From contig SLOZ01000034.1 in NCBI GenBank assembly GCA_007132255.1, forward strand, positions 1 through 15,482: 15,482 bases of DNA, written 5' to 3'. The stretch comes from Limnochordia bacterium. Its GTDB lineage: Bacteria; Bacillota; Limnochordia; Darwinibacteriales; B1SED10-159. The notes beneath the pieces are model-generated. The model saw only the letters and a program-made list of their open reading frames with translations. It had not been told where the DNA came from and ran no database searches. This document shows positions 1 through 7,510 of this stretch, piece by piece; positions within the stretch are counted from its first letter, which is position 1, and every line of letters starts with the position of its first letter. Made by a program: the position numbers and the translations under genes.

Positions 1-469
1 TCATGGTACCGAAGGCAAAGAACATAGCTATGGACCCTAACGCCACGTAGTTTGTGATGAAACCAATAACCAGTACCGTGGCAATCATGGATAATCCTAA
101 CGGGACTGAGATCGCTAACGTCATGCCGACAATCGTTGCGGAGCCTTTGCCGCCGCGAAATCCCGCAAATACTGGGTAACAGTGACCGAGAACGGCACAA
201 GCGCCAGCCAGATATGCCAAGTAGCTGATTTCTGGATACAGCCATTGGAGCAGCGAAACAGACAGCAAACCTTTGAGGGCATCAACGGTCGCGACCAAGA
301 GGCCGTAAGGCACGCCAAACACGATGCTGGTGTTGGCCGCACCCATATTACCGCTTCCATGTTCTCGGATGTCAATACCCCGCAAGCGCCGTCCCAGAAG
401 ATAAGCTGTGGGAAAGCTGCCAATTATGTAACCCACGACGGCAGCAATCATACTGTTCAGGATCAACAT
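1..469 (-). CDS. plsY: Glycerol-3-phosphate acyltransferase PlsY, N-terminal part (cut by left edge)
   Basis: Integral membrane enzyme that transfers an acyl group from acyl-phosphate to sn-glycerol-3-phosphate, making lysophosphatidic acid, the first step of phospholipid synthesis. 156 codons from ATG 467-469 are visible; the C-terminus lies beyond the left edge. PlsY motif 1 is seen as G-S-F-P-T-A-Y-L-L-G-R at residues 17-27 followed by GSGNMGAANT at 38-47. Motif 2 is GHCYPVFAGFRGGKGSAT at 95-112, with the glycine-rich acyl-phosphate loop. Hydrophobic stretches at about 3-25, 50-75, 84-101 and 112-150 fit the multi-helix topology. AAGGGAG lies upstream at a rather long spacing of about 13 nt. 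The gene follows the AIM24-family gene by 99 nt on the same strand, so co-transcription is possible. Family assignment is firm. Confidence 0.95.
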   Translation of the reverse strand, partial: MLILNSMIAAVVGYIIGSFPTAYLLGRRLRGIDIREHGSGNMGAANTSIVFGVPYGLLVATVDALKGLLSVSLLQWLYPEISYLAYLAGACAVLGHCYPVFAGFRGGKGSATIVGMTLAISVPLGLSMIATVLVIGFITNYVALGSIAMFFAFGTM

Positions 470-567
470 TAAATCATCACATCTCCCTTGGTGTGATCGC
501 GGGGTGCGCCGCCTGGAAATGGTTGAAGCCGGTCACCCCTTTATGTGGTGCCGAAAAGGACCATCGG

Positions 568-1254
568 CTACGAGCGTTTTCGCGATGAAGGCAAGTATTT
601 CGATATTTCTCCGACCATATCCTGTACCGGCATGGTTTGGATCCAAATTTTCCCGGGACCTGTTAAGGTCGTTAGGAACAGACCCTCGCCTCCTAAGAAC
701 ATGTTGCGAAAACCCTTAACGGTCTCGATGCTCATGTCCACAGTCTCTTCGAAAGCTCCTACAGACCCAGTGGCCACCTTAATGCGCTCTCCCGGTGCTA
801 ACTGTTTCTCGACGCACTCGCCATCCATCTCGATGAACACTTGACCGCGGCCTGTGAATTTCTGCATGATGAAACCTTCACCACCGAAGAAGCCAGTACT
901 GAAACGCTTTTGAATATGGATGTCATAGTTCACAGACGGTGTAGCACACAAAAACGCGCGCTGCTGGCATACCAAAGCGGTTTGTGCGATATCAAAGACA
1001 AGGATCTTTCCTGGGTAGGTGTGACCAAACGCCACTTTGGCTCCACTGCCTCTAGCGGTAAAGTCAACGGTAAACATGTCTCCGCCCGAAATGGAGCGTT
1101 TCAAAGCACCCATAACACCGCCTTTCATCTGTGTCTGCATCTCGACATCACTGCTCATCCACTGCATGGCACCGGTTTGGGCATAGACCGACTGGCCGTG
1201 TTCCAGCATAAGTTCAATCATGGGCATGACCGTGCCATGAATGACATAATCCAT
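568..1254 (-). CDS. AIM24 / TIGR00266-family protein
   Basis: A 228-residue protein of the AIM24 family (TIGR00266, formerly DUF124), named after a yeast mitochondrial biogenesis factor. The bacterial members fold as a beta barrel-like trimer and have no established reaction. The sequence shows the family pattern: alternating beta strands and glycine turns, with repeated glycine-rich segments such as KGGVMGALKRSISGG (44-58), GFFGGEGFIMQKFTGRGQVFIE (from residue 121) and FLGGEGLFLTTLTGPGKIWIQT (about 187-208). The last two are internal repeats of each other. There is no signal peptide or membrane helix, so it is probably cytoplasmic. The start is well supported: AAGGAGGG at 1261-1268 is 6 nt from ATG 1252-1254. 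It lies between htrA and plsY on the same strand. It ends with a basic tail (SSRKRS). Family call is firm; function is unknown. Confidence 0.88.
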   Translation of the reverse strand: MDYVIHGTVMPMIELMLEHGQSVYAQTGAMQWMSSDVEMQTQMKGGVMGALKRSISGGDMFTVDFTARGSGAKVAFGHTYPGKILVFDIAQTALVCQQRAFLCATPSVNYDIHIQKRFSTGFFGGEGFIMQKFTGRGQVFIEMDGECVEKQLAPGERIKVATGSVGAFEETVDMSIETVKGFRNMFLGGEGLFLTTLTGPGKIWIQTMPVQDMVGEISKYLPSSRKRS

Positions 1255-1676
1255 GAAGATCCCTCCTTAGATAATCCACGATCAATGACAGCATTCCGTG
1301 ACAGAAGCACAATTTCCTTTCGTTTATTCGAAAATTTGGGAATTCGAGCCGCGATAATTTGCCGGAGGATATCGCAGCGCGCAAAACCCTCGCCCACATT
1401 ATACTGCGGGTGAGGGTTTTGGACATTGTTGGTCATCTGTCCCTAGGAGACCTGTTTACCAGAGAACAAAGCGTGGTTTACGACCGAGTACGAAATGCTG
1501 CGTAGCAGGCATTTCCCCGAGCGGAACAGTCAACGTTGGGCGTTGAAACACGTCTGTGCAACAGGCCTGCTAGGTCATTGATCATCAACAAGTGAGTGAA
1601 AAATAGGGTTTGAAATCGCCTGAGCTGAAGTCAACCACCCATGTGCAACCGTGTCCTCCATGGTCGTGGAGCGATG
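1255..1676 (-). other. Non-coding gap with inverted repeats between protease and AIM24-family genes
   Basis: These 422 nt separate two minus-strand genes. Short open frames here have no ribosome binding site and look random. The gap holds at least three inverted repeats: AAAACCCTC... at 1383-1420, AAATGCTGC/GCAGGCATTT at 1493-1514 (one bulged base), and TAGCAGGC at 1503-1510 pairing with GCCTGCTA at 1565-1572. The last two are mutually exclusive because they share 1503-1510. I see no convincing -35/-10 pair. Confidence 0.5.
1383..1420. terminator. Candidate bidirectional terminator hairpin
   Basis: The left arm AAAACCCTCGCCC (1383-1395) pairs with GGGTGAGGGTTTT (1408-1420) over 13 bp with one G-U pair and a 12-nt loop. 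The A4/T4 ends place a short T run at the 3' side on either strand, but no long T tract follows. It could end transcripts from the protease gene at 1677 before the AIM24-family gene begins. On the minus strand the loop contains TATAAT, but no good -35 lies upstream of it. Confidence 0.45.
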
Positions 1677-3173
1677 TTATTGCCAGCCGTGGAGCAAATC
1701 CTCAGAACGATCGGCAGGAACCCGATACGTGTCCAAGATTCTTTGGTGATGCTCTGCAACTCGCATCCGGTCTAGGACAACTTGTTGACCCACTTGATTT
1801 TCAAAGACAGTGAACACCTTATCCGAATCTTGCTGTTCCACAAGTTCAACGAATTCAGCCATATTGGAGACGGGTTCGCCGTTGACGTAGGACACCACCC
1901 AGAGGTTCATGCCTTCGTATCCGGTGTTGACGGCATCGGGAAGGACTCGGAGCAGAATCACCACTTGATCTCCAGGCTTTTCGGGAACGTTGTTACGGTA
2001 CATGCTGACAAGTTCCGGTGGTGCGATATTTGACCAATTATCACCCCAGATGCGCAGCAGGTCTTTGCTTAAAGGGCTAAACACTAAACCACCGTAGATA
2101 TAGTAGGTAGGAAGTGTTTCATACTGTTCCTGCGGAACCAGCCAATTTTCTTCGGCTGGACGGTGCAGTTGGATGGGAATCGTTTGCTCGACACCATCAC
2201 GCAGAATGGTTACATTCATCGTATCGCCAACTTGGTATTGCTGAACAACATACGCCATGTTCGTGCGTTCGCGGTTCCGGAACTCCACAGTCCCGTCGTT
2301 GGCGATGATATGGTCATCAAAGGCCAAGACTACGTCTCCGGGTTGGAGTGGTCCATCGCCGGGTGAACCGGGATACGTACGCGTGATGAGGACACCGGTC
2401 TGATCCGGTTCCATTTGATGACTAGCACGCAGCGCTGGATTCTCCATGCGCTGCCAAATGATGCCGAGACTCGGGAATCCGCGATACTCGCCTCTTTCAA
2501 TTCCGTCGAGAAAGTGCTGAACGATAGGCGTTGGAACCATGTATCCTAAGTTTTGGCCCGATGGAATTCCCTGCATGATGACGCCCGTTAGTTCACCATC
2601 AACGATCACAGGGCCCCCACTGTTACCAGGATTGATAGCAGCATCGATCTGTCCGGCTAAGAGAGCGACGGAACTATGAACATAAGGTTGGTGTTCAATG
2701 CGAGAAACAATTCCCTTGGTGATGCTCAAGGTGTCGCCGCCCATCGGAAATCCGTAGACCGTGACTTCCTTGTGGGTGTCCGGCAGTCCGCCAATCTGCA
2801 GCGGTTCGATTCCTTCAAAGAAGTTGGGATCCTCCACTTCGATGATGGCCAAGTCCGATTGGTGGGAGATGGCTGTTACGGTAGCTAGATAGCGTTCTGT
2901 GTCCCCATACTTGCGTACTTGGAGAAATGTCAAATCGCTGACAACGTGGGCATTGGTGATGATTCGATTGCCTTCGATGACGGCCCCGGATCCTGTCGAT
3001 GCTCTGGGTCCCTGCATGTTCCAGGGATTGTAGTAATCAGGGGTGTTGTATACAGAGTAAATCTTAACAATCGCTTCGCGGATGGATTCCGCGCCCGCAA
3101 CCCCACTGATTCCTGGAGCTAATTGTACAAGGATCAAAGTCAGAAAAAGAATGTACATCCAACGTCTTAACAT
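1677..3173 (-). CDS. HtrA/Deg-type exported serine protease with PDZ domains
   Basis: A 498-residue chymotrypsin-fold serine protease of the Deg/HtrA group (MEROPS S1C), expected to degrade or refold damaged proteins outside the membrane. An N-terminal hydrophobic segment (5-26) ends in VAGA/ES, a plausible signal-peptidase site at 28/29. The catalytic triad is visible: His76 in TNAHVV, Asp107 in HQSDLAIIEV and Ser185 in NPGNSGGPV. A first PDZ-like domain spans about 225-338 (ELQPGDVVLAFDD-type core seen as PLQPGDVVLAFDDHI at 275-289). A second PDZ-like region follows at about 360-470 (VVSYVNGEPVSNMAEFVELV at 426-445). This long two-PDZ layout is closer to Deg9-like proteins than to short HtrA. 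GGAGG at 3181-3185 lies 7 nt from ATG 3171-3173. The left-hand gap has a candidate terminator. It is divergent from the propeller gene to its right. Confidence 0.93.
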   Translation of the reverse strand: MLRRWMYILFLTLILVQLAPGISGVAGAESIREAIVKIYSVYNTPDYYNPWNMQGPRASTGSGAVIEGNRIITNAHVVSDLTFLQVRKYGDTERYLATVTAISHQSDLAIIEVEDPNFFEGIEPLQIGGLPDTHKEVTVYGFPMGGDTLSITKGIVSRIEHQPYVHSSVALLAGQIDAAINPGNSGGPVIVDGELTGVIMQGIPSGQNLGYMVPTPIVQHFLDGIERGEYRGFPSLGIIWQRMENPALRASHQMEPDQTGVLITRTYPGSPGDGPLQPGDVVLAFDDHIIANDGTVEFRNRERTNMAYVVQQYQVGDTMNVTILRDGVEQTIPIQLHRPAEENWLVPQEQYETLPTYYIYGGLVFSPLSKDLLRIWGDNWSNIAPPELVSMYRNNVPEKPGDQVVILLRVLPDAVNTGYEGMNLWVVSYVNGEPVSNMAEFVELVEQQDSDKVFTVFENQVGQQVVLDRMRVAEHHQRILDTYRVPADRSEDLLHGWQ

Positions 3174-3825
3174 AGTACTACCTCCAATTTAGGTGCATTA
3201 ACTTGCATATTTAAGCGCTGTAGGGGATAACTCCTGCATATCTGCAGTGCTTTTCTCCTAGCAGGTGGCCAATCTGGGTCCAACGATATTGGGCGGTGAG
3301 ATGCAGGCCGGTGTGCTCAATGATTTGTCGTGATTTGGACTGCCAGCAAAAGGGATCCAGGATGACCCTGGCGAAACGTAGCAATAGAGTGAGGGTAACG
3401 GCAGGGACGTTCGAGATTTTGGGTACGATAGGCTCGAAATGTTTGGAATATTTCAATGTTATTCGTGTAGGTTCGTCGGCAGGGCTTTTCGTGGTAAGGC
3501 TCATCGGTAAACAAAGGATCCTGGCTCGCCAGGTGGCTTGGTCCAGCGGGGCGGTGCTTTCTGTGTCATAGTTCTTCGTCAGTATCTCAGCCTAGTTGGC
3601 TGGACCGTGGTTGGAAATGCTGGAATGATCCATTTGAAATTGTTAGTTTTCCGCGCAAGGGAACATCGCATTAAGACAACGTGGACGAAAAGGACCCGTC
3701 GGGAAATGCTTGGATGGTCGGGATGTTGTCCAGTGGTGGTGGAGTCAGTTCATGGGCTTGATTCCGGTTGCGGAATATTGAGGTGGTTAGCTTATGGTAC
3801 CGTGGACTCGGGAGGAGTGGGGGTA
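3174..3825. other. 652-nt divergent intergenic region
   Basis: Lies between the minus-strand protease gene and the plus-strand propeller gene, so it should hold promoters for both. Open frames on both strands (for example 3211-3504 minus and an upstream extension of the propeller frame to 3538) lack ribosome binding sites and show no family features. An imperfect inverted repeat GCGCTGTAG (3215-3223) / CTGCAGTGC (3242-3250), with two G-U pairs and TTTT after it, lies in the presumed leader of the protease gene. GGTCCAGC (3540-3547) is repeated inverted at 3599-3606. I cannot name a promoter with confidence. Confidence 0.4.
3810..3817 (+). promoter_or_regulatory. Shine-Dalgarno deciding a TTG start
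   Basis: GGGAGGAG sits 8 nt before TTG 3826-3828. It fixes the propeller gene start 288 nt downstream of the longest open frame, directly in front of a good signal peptide. Confidence 0.75.
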
Positions 3826-5622
3826 TTGCAGCGATGGTTGAAGTGGGTATTGTTTATCGCAAGCGTATTGGTGATTGCCGCGTCGAATGGTGTGGCACAT
3901 AACATGCTGCAGTCGACGCCCTCCCATCTGTTGGTGGCTGAAGGACCGACTCTGCAAGTGTTCGCTTCTTACGATGAAGGTCGACGGTGGCAGCAAGTGG
4001 AACCACTGCCCGATGGTATGCGGTACGGGGTTTTCACAGGGCCACTGACCGGAGTCTGGTTGGCCACCCACAATGGTCTCTTTTGGGCGCCGGAACACCT
4101 TTGGAGTTGGCAGCGCGTGTTGAGCGATCCGGTGGCGTGGATTACTTGGAGTCCCAGTGGAGAGCATTGCCTTTTCAAAGTATGGGGGGGCGGGCTCCAT
4201 TGGGCCAGTGAAGGCGGACTTATGCCAGGTGTTGAGCGCGAGGCGCATGATCGTCTGGGTTTGCCCATGGCTCGGCCCGTACAGTCCGCTGTTGTTACCG
4301 ATGATGGTCACATCTACATCAGTTTGTTTGATGTCGGTGTTTTTGTTTCGCGAGACCGTGGTGTTACCTGGGAGGCTTTGGCCCAAGGCGAGCCTGCCCA
4401 GCAAACATTGCTGTTGGCGCGGTCTCCTGCGGGTGTTGTTTTTGCCGGCACCTTCGGTGGCGGTCTCCTGCGCTGGTCTGGGACCAGTGAAGGATGGCAG
4501 GTTGTGGACCCGGATTTGGCTGGGGCTGTGATCACCGCTGTGGCCTTTGATCAGGAAGCTGGGATCGCGGTGGGAACCCGCGAGCAAGGATTGTTTGTCT
4601 CGGTCGACGGTGGTGTTAATTGGGAACGAGATCCATTGGTGGAGCAGCATCGTGTGGCCGGAGTCGCGGCCGTTTCCGGAGGTCAATGGTGGCTCTACCA
4701 ACCAGAAGGCGGTCTCTTCGTGCAGCAGGATCGCAGCCAGGTTTGGAGTCCCCGTCCGTTCAGGTTTACGAATCGCATTGAACAGGTGGCCGTGAGTTCT
4801 GATGGCCTTTGGTACATAAATGTCACCGGTGCTGGTCTGGGAGTCAGTGCTGATGAAGGGCAGTCCTGGCGTCTGCTAGAGCTGCCGGTTCCTTGGAGTG
4901 ATGATAGAAAATTTGCGGTGACGGAGGCAGGCCATATTTTATTGGCTGCTGCTGATGAACTTTGGCGTTCCGAGGACCAAGGGCAGTCCTGGCAGCGGGA
5001 ACCAACCATTTGGGGTGAGGTGCCCATAGTCTTTCTGCACCGAAGCCCAGCTGGGGTGATCCATTTGGCCGTGAATGAACGAGGCGGCCTGTATTACTTG
5101 GATGCGCATAATCAGTGGAATTTGATCAGTGCAGCCGGAGCCGTTCCGCATTCATATTGGGTGCAGGATGTGTTGTTTTTTCCCGAGCGGACCGTGGCTT
5201 ATGGTGTTTACGATGTTTTGTTTCAAACCGAGCAGGGATGGGAGCACACGCACTTTGGTCAGAGCGGTCGTGCGGTCTTTCAAACACCGACGGGTGAACT
5301 CAAAACGGAAAGAGTGCTATCGACATTTGCCCTCGATCCGGTTACAGAGCGTTGGACGACGGTGGAATCTGTTCCCAGTCAGCAGCGTTTGACGACAATC
5401 CATCGTTATGATGATGGTGAGCACATAGGATTTGGGAAGACAACCGGTTTGGGCTGGTGGTTTCACGATGAAGAGGTTCATTGGGCACCGGTATTCGAGG
5501 CTATGGAGATCTTGGATGTCTGCTTGCTGGATGACAGACGGATAGTGGCTGGCACCACACAGGGTTTATGGTTGTCGCAGGATCGCGGGCGCACTTGGAG
5601 CCAGGTGGATTTACTGTTCTAG
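3826..5622 (+). CDS. Exported Asp-box (BNR-type) beta-propeller protein
   Basis: With the TTG start at 3826 the product is 598 residues and begins with a classical signal peptide: K/R-containing n-region (MQRWLK), hydrophobic core, and probable cleavage at GVA/HN near residue 24/25. Six Asp-box motifs (S-x-D-x-G-x-x-W) are seen: SYDEGRRW (48-55), SRDRGVTW (175-182), SVDGGVNW (259-266), SADEGQSW (341-348), SEDQGQSW (382-389) and SQDRGRTW (584-591). These occur between strands of sialidase-like and VPS10/YCF48-like propellers. The rest is rich in W and in the G-L-F/G-G-L turns of such blades. No sialidase arginine triad was recognised, so a binding or scaffold role is more likely than glycosidase activity. 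It is the first of four envelope genes on this strand. Two small perfect hairpins without a T tract follow the stop (5626-5637 and 5645-5659). The true ligand is unknown. Confidence 0.85.
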   Translation: MQRWLKWVLFIASVLVIAASNGVAHNMLQSTPSHLLVAEGPTLQVFASYDEGRRWQQVEPLPDGMRYGVFTGPLTGVWLATHNGLFWAPEHLWSWQRVLSDPVAWITWSPSGEHCLFKVWGGGLHWASEGGLMPGVEREAHDRLGLPMARPVQSAVVTDDGHIYISLFDVGVFVSRDRGVTWEALAQGEPAQQTLLLARSPAGVVFAGTFGGGLLRWSGTSEGWQVVDPDLAGAVITAVAFDQEAGIAVGTREQGLFVSVDGGVNWERDPLVEQHRVAGVAAVSGGQWWLYQPEGGLFVQQDRSQVWSPRPFRFTNRIEQVAVSSDGLWYINVTGAGLGVSADEGQSWRLLELPVPWSDDRKFAVTEAGHILLAAADELWRSEDQGQSWQREPTIWGEVPIVFLHRSPAGVIHLAVNERGGLYYLDAHNQWNLISAAGAVPHSYWVQDVLFFPERTVAYGVYDVLFQTEQGWEHTHFGQSGRAVFQTPTGELKTERVLSTFALDPVTERWTTVESVPSQQRLTTIHRYDDGEHIGFGKTTGLGWWFHDEEVHWAPVFEAMEILDVCLLDDRRIVAGTTQGLWLSQDRGRTWSQVDLLF

Positions 5623-5797
5623 TGAGCCACTGGTGGCGACCTCGGCCAGACAACCTGGCGTAGGGCTATTTGGGAGTCTTGGATGATATTTCGTCCCCTG
5701 GAAATACGCAGCGGCTATGGACTGCCGCCTGTTGGCCTGGAACACGGTGGTCCGATGGTTACCCGGGATGCAAAACTGTCGCAGTGGAGGTGCGTGG

Positions 5798-7273
5798 ATG
5801 AGTTGGATGGTTCGTTGGTTCGGTATCGGCCTGTTGATCTGTCTCGGTCTGCTTTTCTGGTGGTACCCAGCGCCGGCTGTATATCGGGTGGAAACCCAGG
5901 ATTGGGCGATGGCCTATGAGCGTGAGTACAGTCCTTCATCATCGCTGCTGCCCTCGCAGTCACTTCTGCAAGAAACACTGCGTCGCTCGCGGTCGTTTGT
6001 CACACTGAGCGAGTATGTGATGAATGAGCTGTCGAACCAGGCAGTGATTTATCTGGACGCCGATGCGTGGCAGCAGGTTCAGAACAGTGAGTTTGTTACC
6101 GACAGTACCGTTTTCGGCCGAGCAGGTTATGTTCCTTTGAAGGGACCGGGGCTGGCAGATGCGGAATCCGAGCGAGGCTTTCTCGCTCGTCGTGACCAGA
6201 CAGGATTTAAAACCATGCGTTATGCGTATGTGCCGGCTCTGGAGTATGGGAGGCACAGTGTGCCGGAGGCGCTGCGTTTTCCTCAACGGGCACAGCAGGC
6301 ACCATTGGCGGCCGGGATTATGGCGGCTGGAATCGGTGCTATGTTGGTTCTGCCTGTAGAGCGGCGTATTGCCCAATCTTCCCTAGCCACCCTGACCGCG
6401 GTTCTCGCAGTGCTCTTGGCTGCTGCACTGCTGCTGGTGGCTTGGCCATTCCTTTACGGCTTGGTCGGCCATGATGCCGGTTACGCCTCGATCTTGATCG
6501 GAGGCTTGTTGTTGATAGCATCCGGTCTCGGATTGGCATTGGTAGGACGACAAATTGCCATGGTAAACCGTTTGTTTGGGGGCCAGAATGTGTTGATGCA
6601 GTGGACTTTTACTCCCCGACACTGGGCGGAGTATAGTCGTCAGCGTCAAAACGATCGCCGTGCCTCCCAAACCCTGCTCTGGATGTTGGTTACGATGATG
6701 GCTTTGGTGATCATCGCGGTTTTTTGGTTTGCCGATGGCAGCAGCAGCGTGGTGCTGCCGTTGGTCGTGATCGTCTTGGCTTCCGCACTCTGGCGTGCCC
6801 TGCTGCAGTGGGGTTGGAACCGCAAGCAGTTGGCGGAGCAGGAGCAACCCGGTGAGATTGTGATCGGTTACGATGGGCTTTATGCAGCTGGTGATGTGCA
6901 TCGCTGGAGCGGCCTCGGAACGCGTTTGCATGGTGCTGTTGTGTGTGCTGCCAGCGATTCCAAGGAACCATGGTCGCCGCCAACAGTCGACGCTAGTGGT
7001 CTTGATCGGGCCGAGGCAGATGGCGAGGAAGTGGGCCTGGAGCAGGGAGGTTCAATGCCCGAGTCCGTACACAGCAACGCAGATCGTGCGGCGCGGGATC
7101 GGGCAGCTGTTCTGAGAATTGAGTATGCCGTGTTTTCGGCGTATTCCATGGGTGGTCGCGGAGTGCCCGTGTTTTTCTGGCATGACGTTGGTCTGGAAAT
7201 TCCGGTGCCGCCTGACAAAATCGGTGAGGCGAGGCGTGCAGCGGCCCTTCTTCGGGAGACGTATAGGCTATGA
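5798..7273 (+). CDS. Six-helix membrane protein of unknown function
   Basis: A 491-residue protein from ATG 5798, chosen because GGAGG (5786-5790) sits 7 nt upstream; the frame is open to 5717. Predicted helices by hydrophobicity: 9-27, about 167-186 (weak), 197-221, 230-251, 291-311 and 316-336. Residues 28-160 form a mostly polar region between helices 1 and 2, beginning right after WWYPAPAVYRVE. A segment Q-N-V-L-M-Q-W-T-F-T-P-R-H-W-A-E-Y (263-279) lies between helices 4 and 5. The C-terminus (about 352-491) is polar with the beta pattern EIVIGYDGLYAAGDVHRW and V-G-L-E-I-P-V-P-P, separated by a low-complexity acidic insert. That arrangement resembles a PH-like cytoplasmic domain found after helix pairs in unnamed bacterial membrane proteins; this is an impression, not a match. 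Gene 3' end is followed by the 13-bp repeat array. Function not recognised. Confidence 0.8.
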   Translation: MSWMVRWFGIGLLICLGLLFWWYPAPAVYRVETQDWAMAYEREYSPSSSLLPSQSLLQETLRRSRSFVTLSEYVMNELSNQAVIYLDADAWQQVQNSEFVTDSTVFGRAGYVPLKGPGLADAESERGFLARRDQTGFKTMRYAYVPALEYGRHSVPEALRFPQRAQQAPLAAGIMAAGIGAMLVLPVERRIAQSSLATLTAVLAVLLAAALLLVAWPFLYGLVGHDAGYASILIGGLLLIASGLGLALVGRQIAMVNRLFGGQNVLMQWTFTPRHWAEYSRQRQNDRRASQTLLWMLVTMMALVIIAVFWFADGSSSVVLPLVVIVLASALWRALLQWGWNRKQLAEQEQPGEIVIGYDGLYAAGDVHRWSGLGTRLHGAVVCAASDSKEPWSPPTVDASGLDRAEADGEEVGLEQGGSMPESVHSNADRAARDRAAVLRIEYAVFSAYSMGGRGVPVFFWHDVGLEIPVPPDKIGEARRAAALLRETYRL

Positions 7274-7307
7274 ACTCGCAGACGTGAATGGGCAGAAGGC
7301 ATAAAAC

Positions 7308-7403
7308 GAAGACATAATAAGAAGACATTCAAAGAAGACGTTCAAAGAAGACATAATAAGAAGATATTCAAAGAAGACATTCAAAGAAGAAAAAACGAAG
7401 ATG
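7308..7403. repeat. 13-bp tandem array with 39-bp higher-order period
   Basis: Six full 13-bp units lie head to tail at 7308-7385: GAAGACATAATAA, GAAGACATTCAAA, GAAGACGTTCAAA, GAAGACATAATAA, GAAGATATTCAAA, GAAGACATTCAAA. A decayed unit GAAGAAAAAAC (7386-7396) and GAAGATG follow. Units 1-3 and 4-6 form two 39-bp super-repeats differing at two positions. The period is not a multiple of three and the array starts 34 nt after a stop codon, so it is non-coding. There are no unique spacers, so it is not CRISPR. Confidence 0.95.
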
Positions 7404-7496
7404 CACCTGGGTGGCAGCAGGTAAGGCTTTGCCATTTTGGGATCATGAGTCTTGGGAGTGCTGCGTTCTGTGGGGTGGCATCAGCCAATTGTGTTC

Positions 7497-7504
7497 AGGA
7501 GGGG
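7497..7504 (+). promoter_or_regulatory. Shine-Dalgarno deciding a TTG start
   Basis: AGGAGGGG lies 6 nt before TTG 7511-7513. The upstream in-frame ATG at 7445 has no comparable site, so TTG is preferred. Confidence 0.75.
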
Positions 7505-7510
7505 TTCGAC

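Noticed and set aside
1398..1406. Minus-strand TATAAT in the hairpin loop as a promoter for the AIM24-family gene
   Set aside because: No acceptable -35 at 16-18 nt, and it is buried in a likely terminator hairpin; kept only as a remark.
1218..1436. Small minus-strand frames upstream of the AIM24-family gene
   Set aside because: They overlap its start in another frame and run through the 1383-1420 hairpin, with no ribosome binding site.
3538..3825. 96-residue N-terminal extension of the propeller frame
   Set aside because: No ribosome binding site at 3538, composition unlike the rest, and a strong Shine-Dalgarno with TTG and a signal peptide begins at 3826.
3787..4701. 304-residue minus-strand open frame
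   Set aside because: Lies antisense to the propeller gene and has low-complexity, shadow-like composition with no start signal or family feature.
6383..6931. 182-residue minus-strand open frame
   Set aside because: Antisense to the membrane protein; His/Gln/Arg-rich composition typical of a shadow frame.
7308..7396. CRISPR-like array
   Set aside because: Units are contiguous 13-mers without unique spacers, and no cas gene is present.
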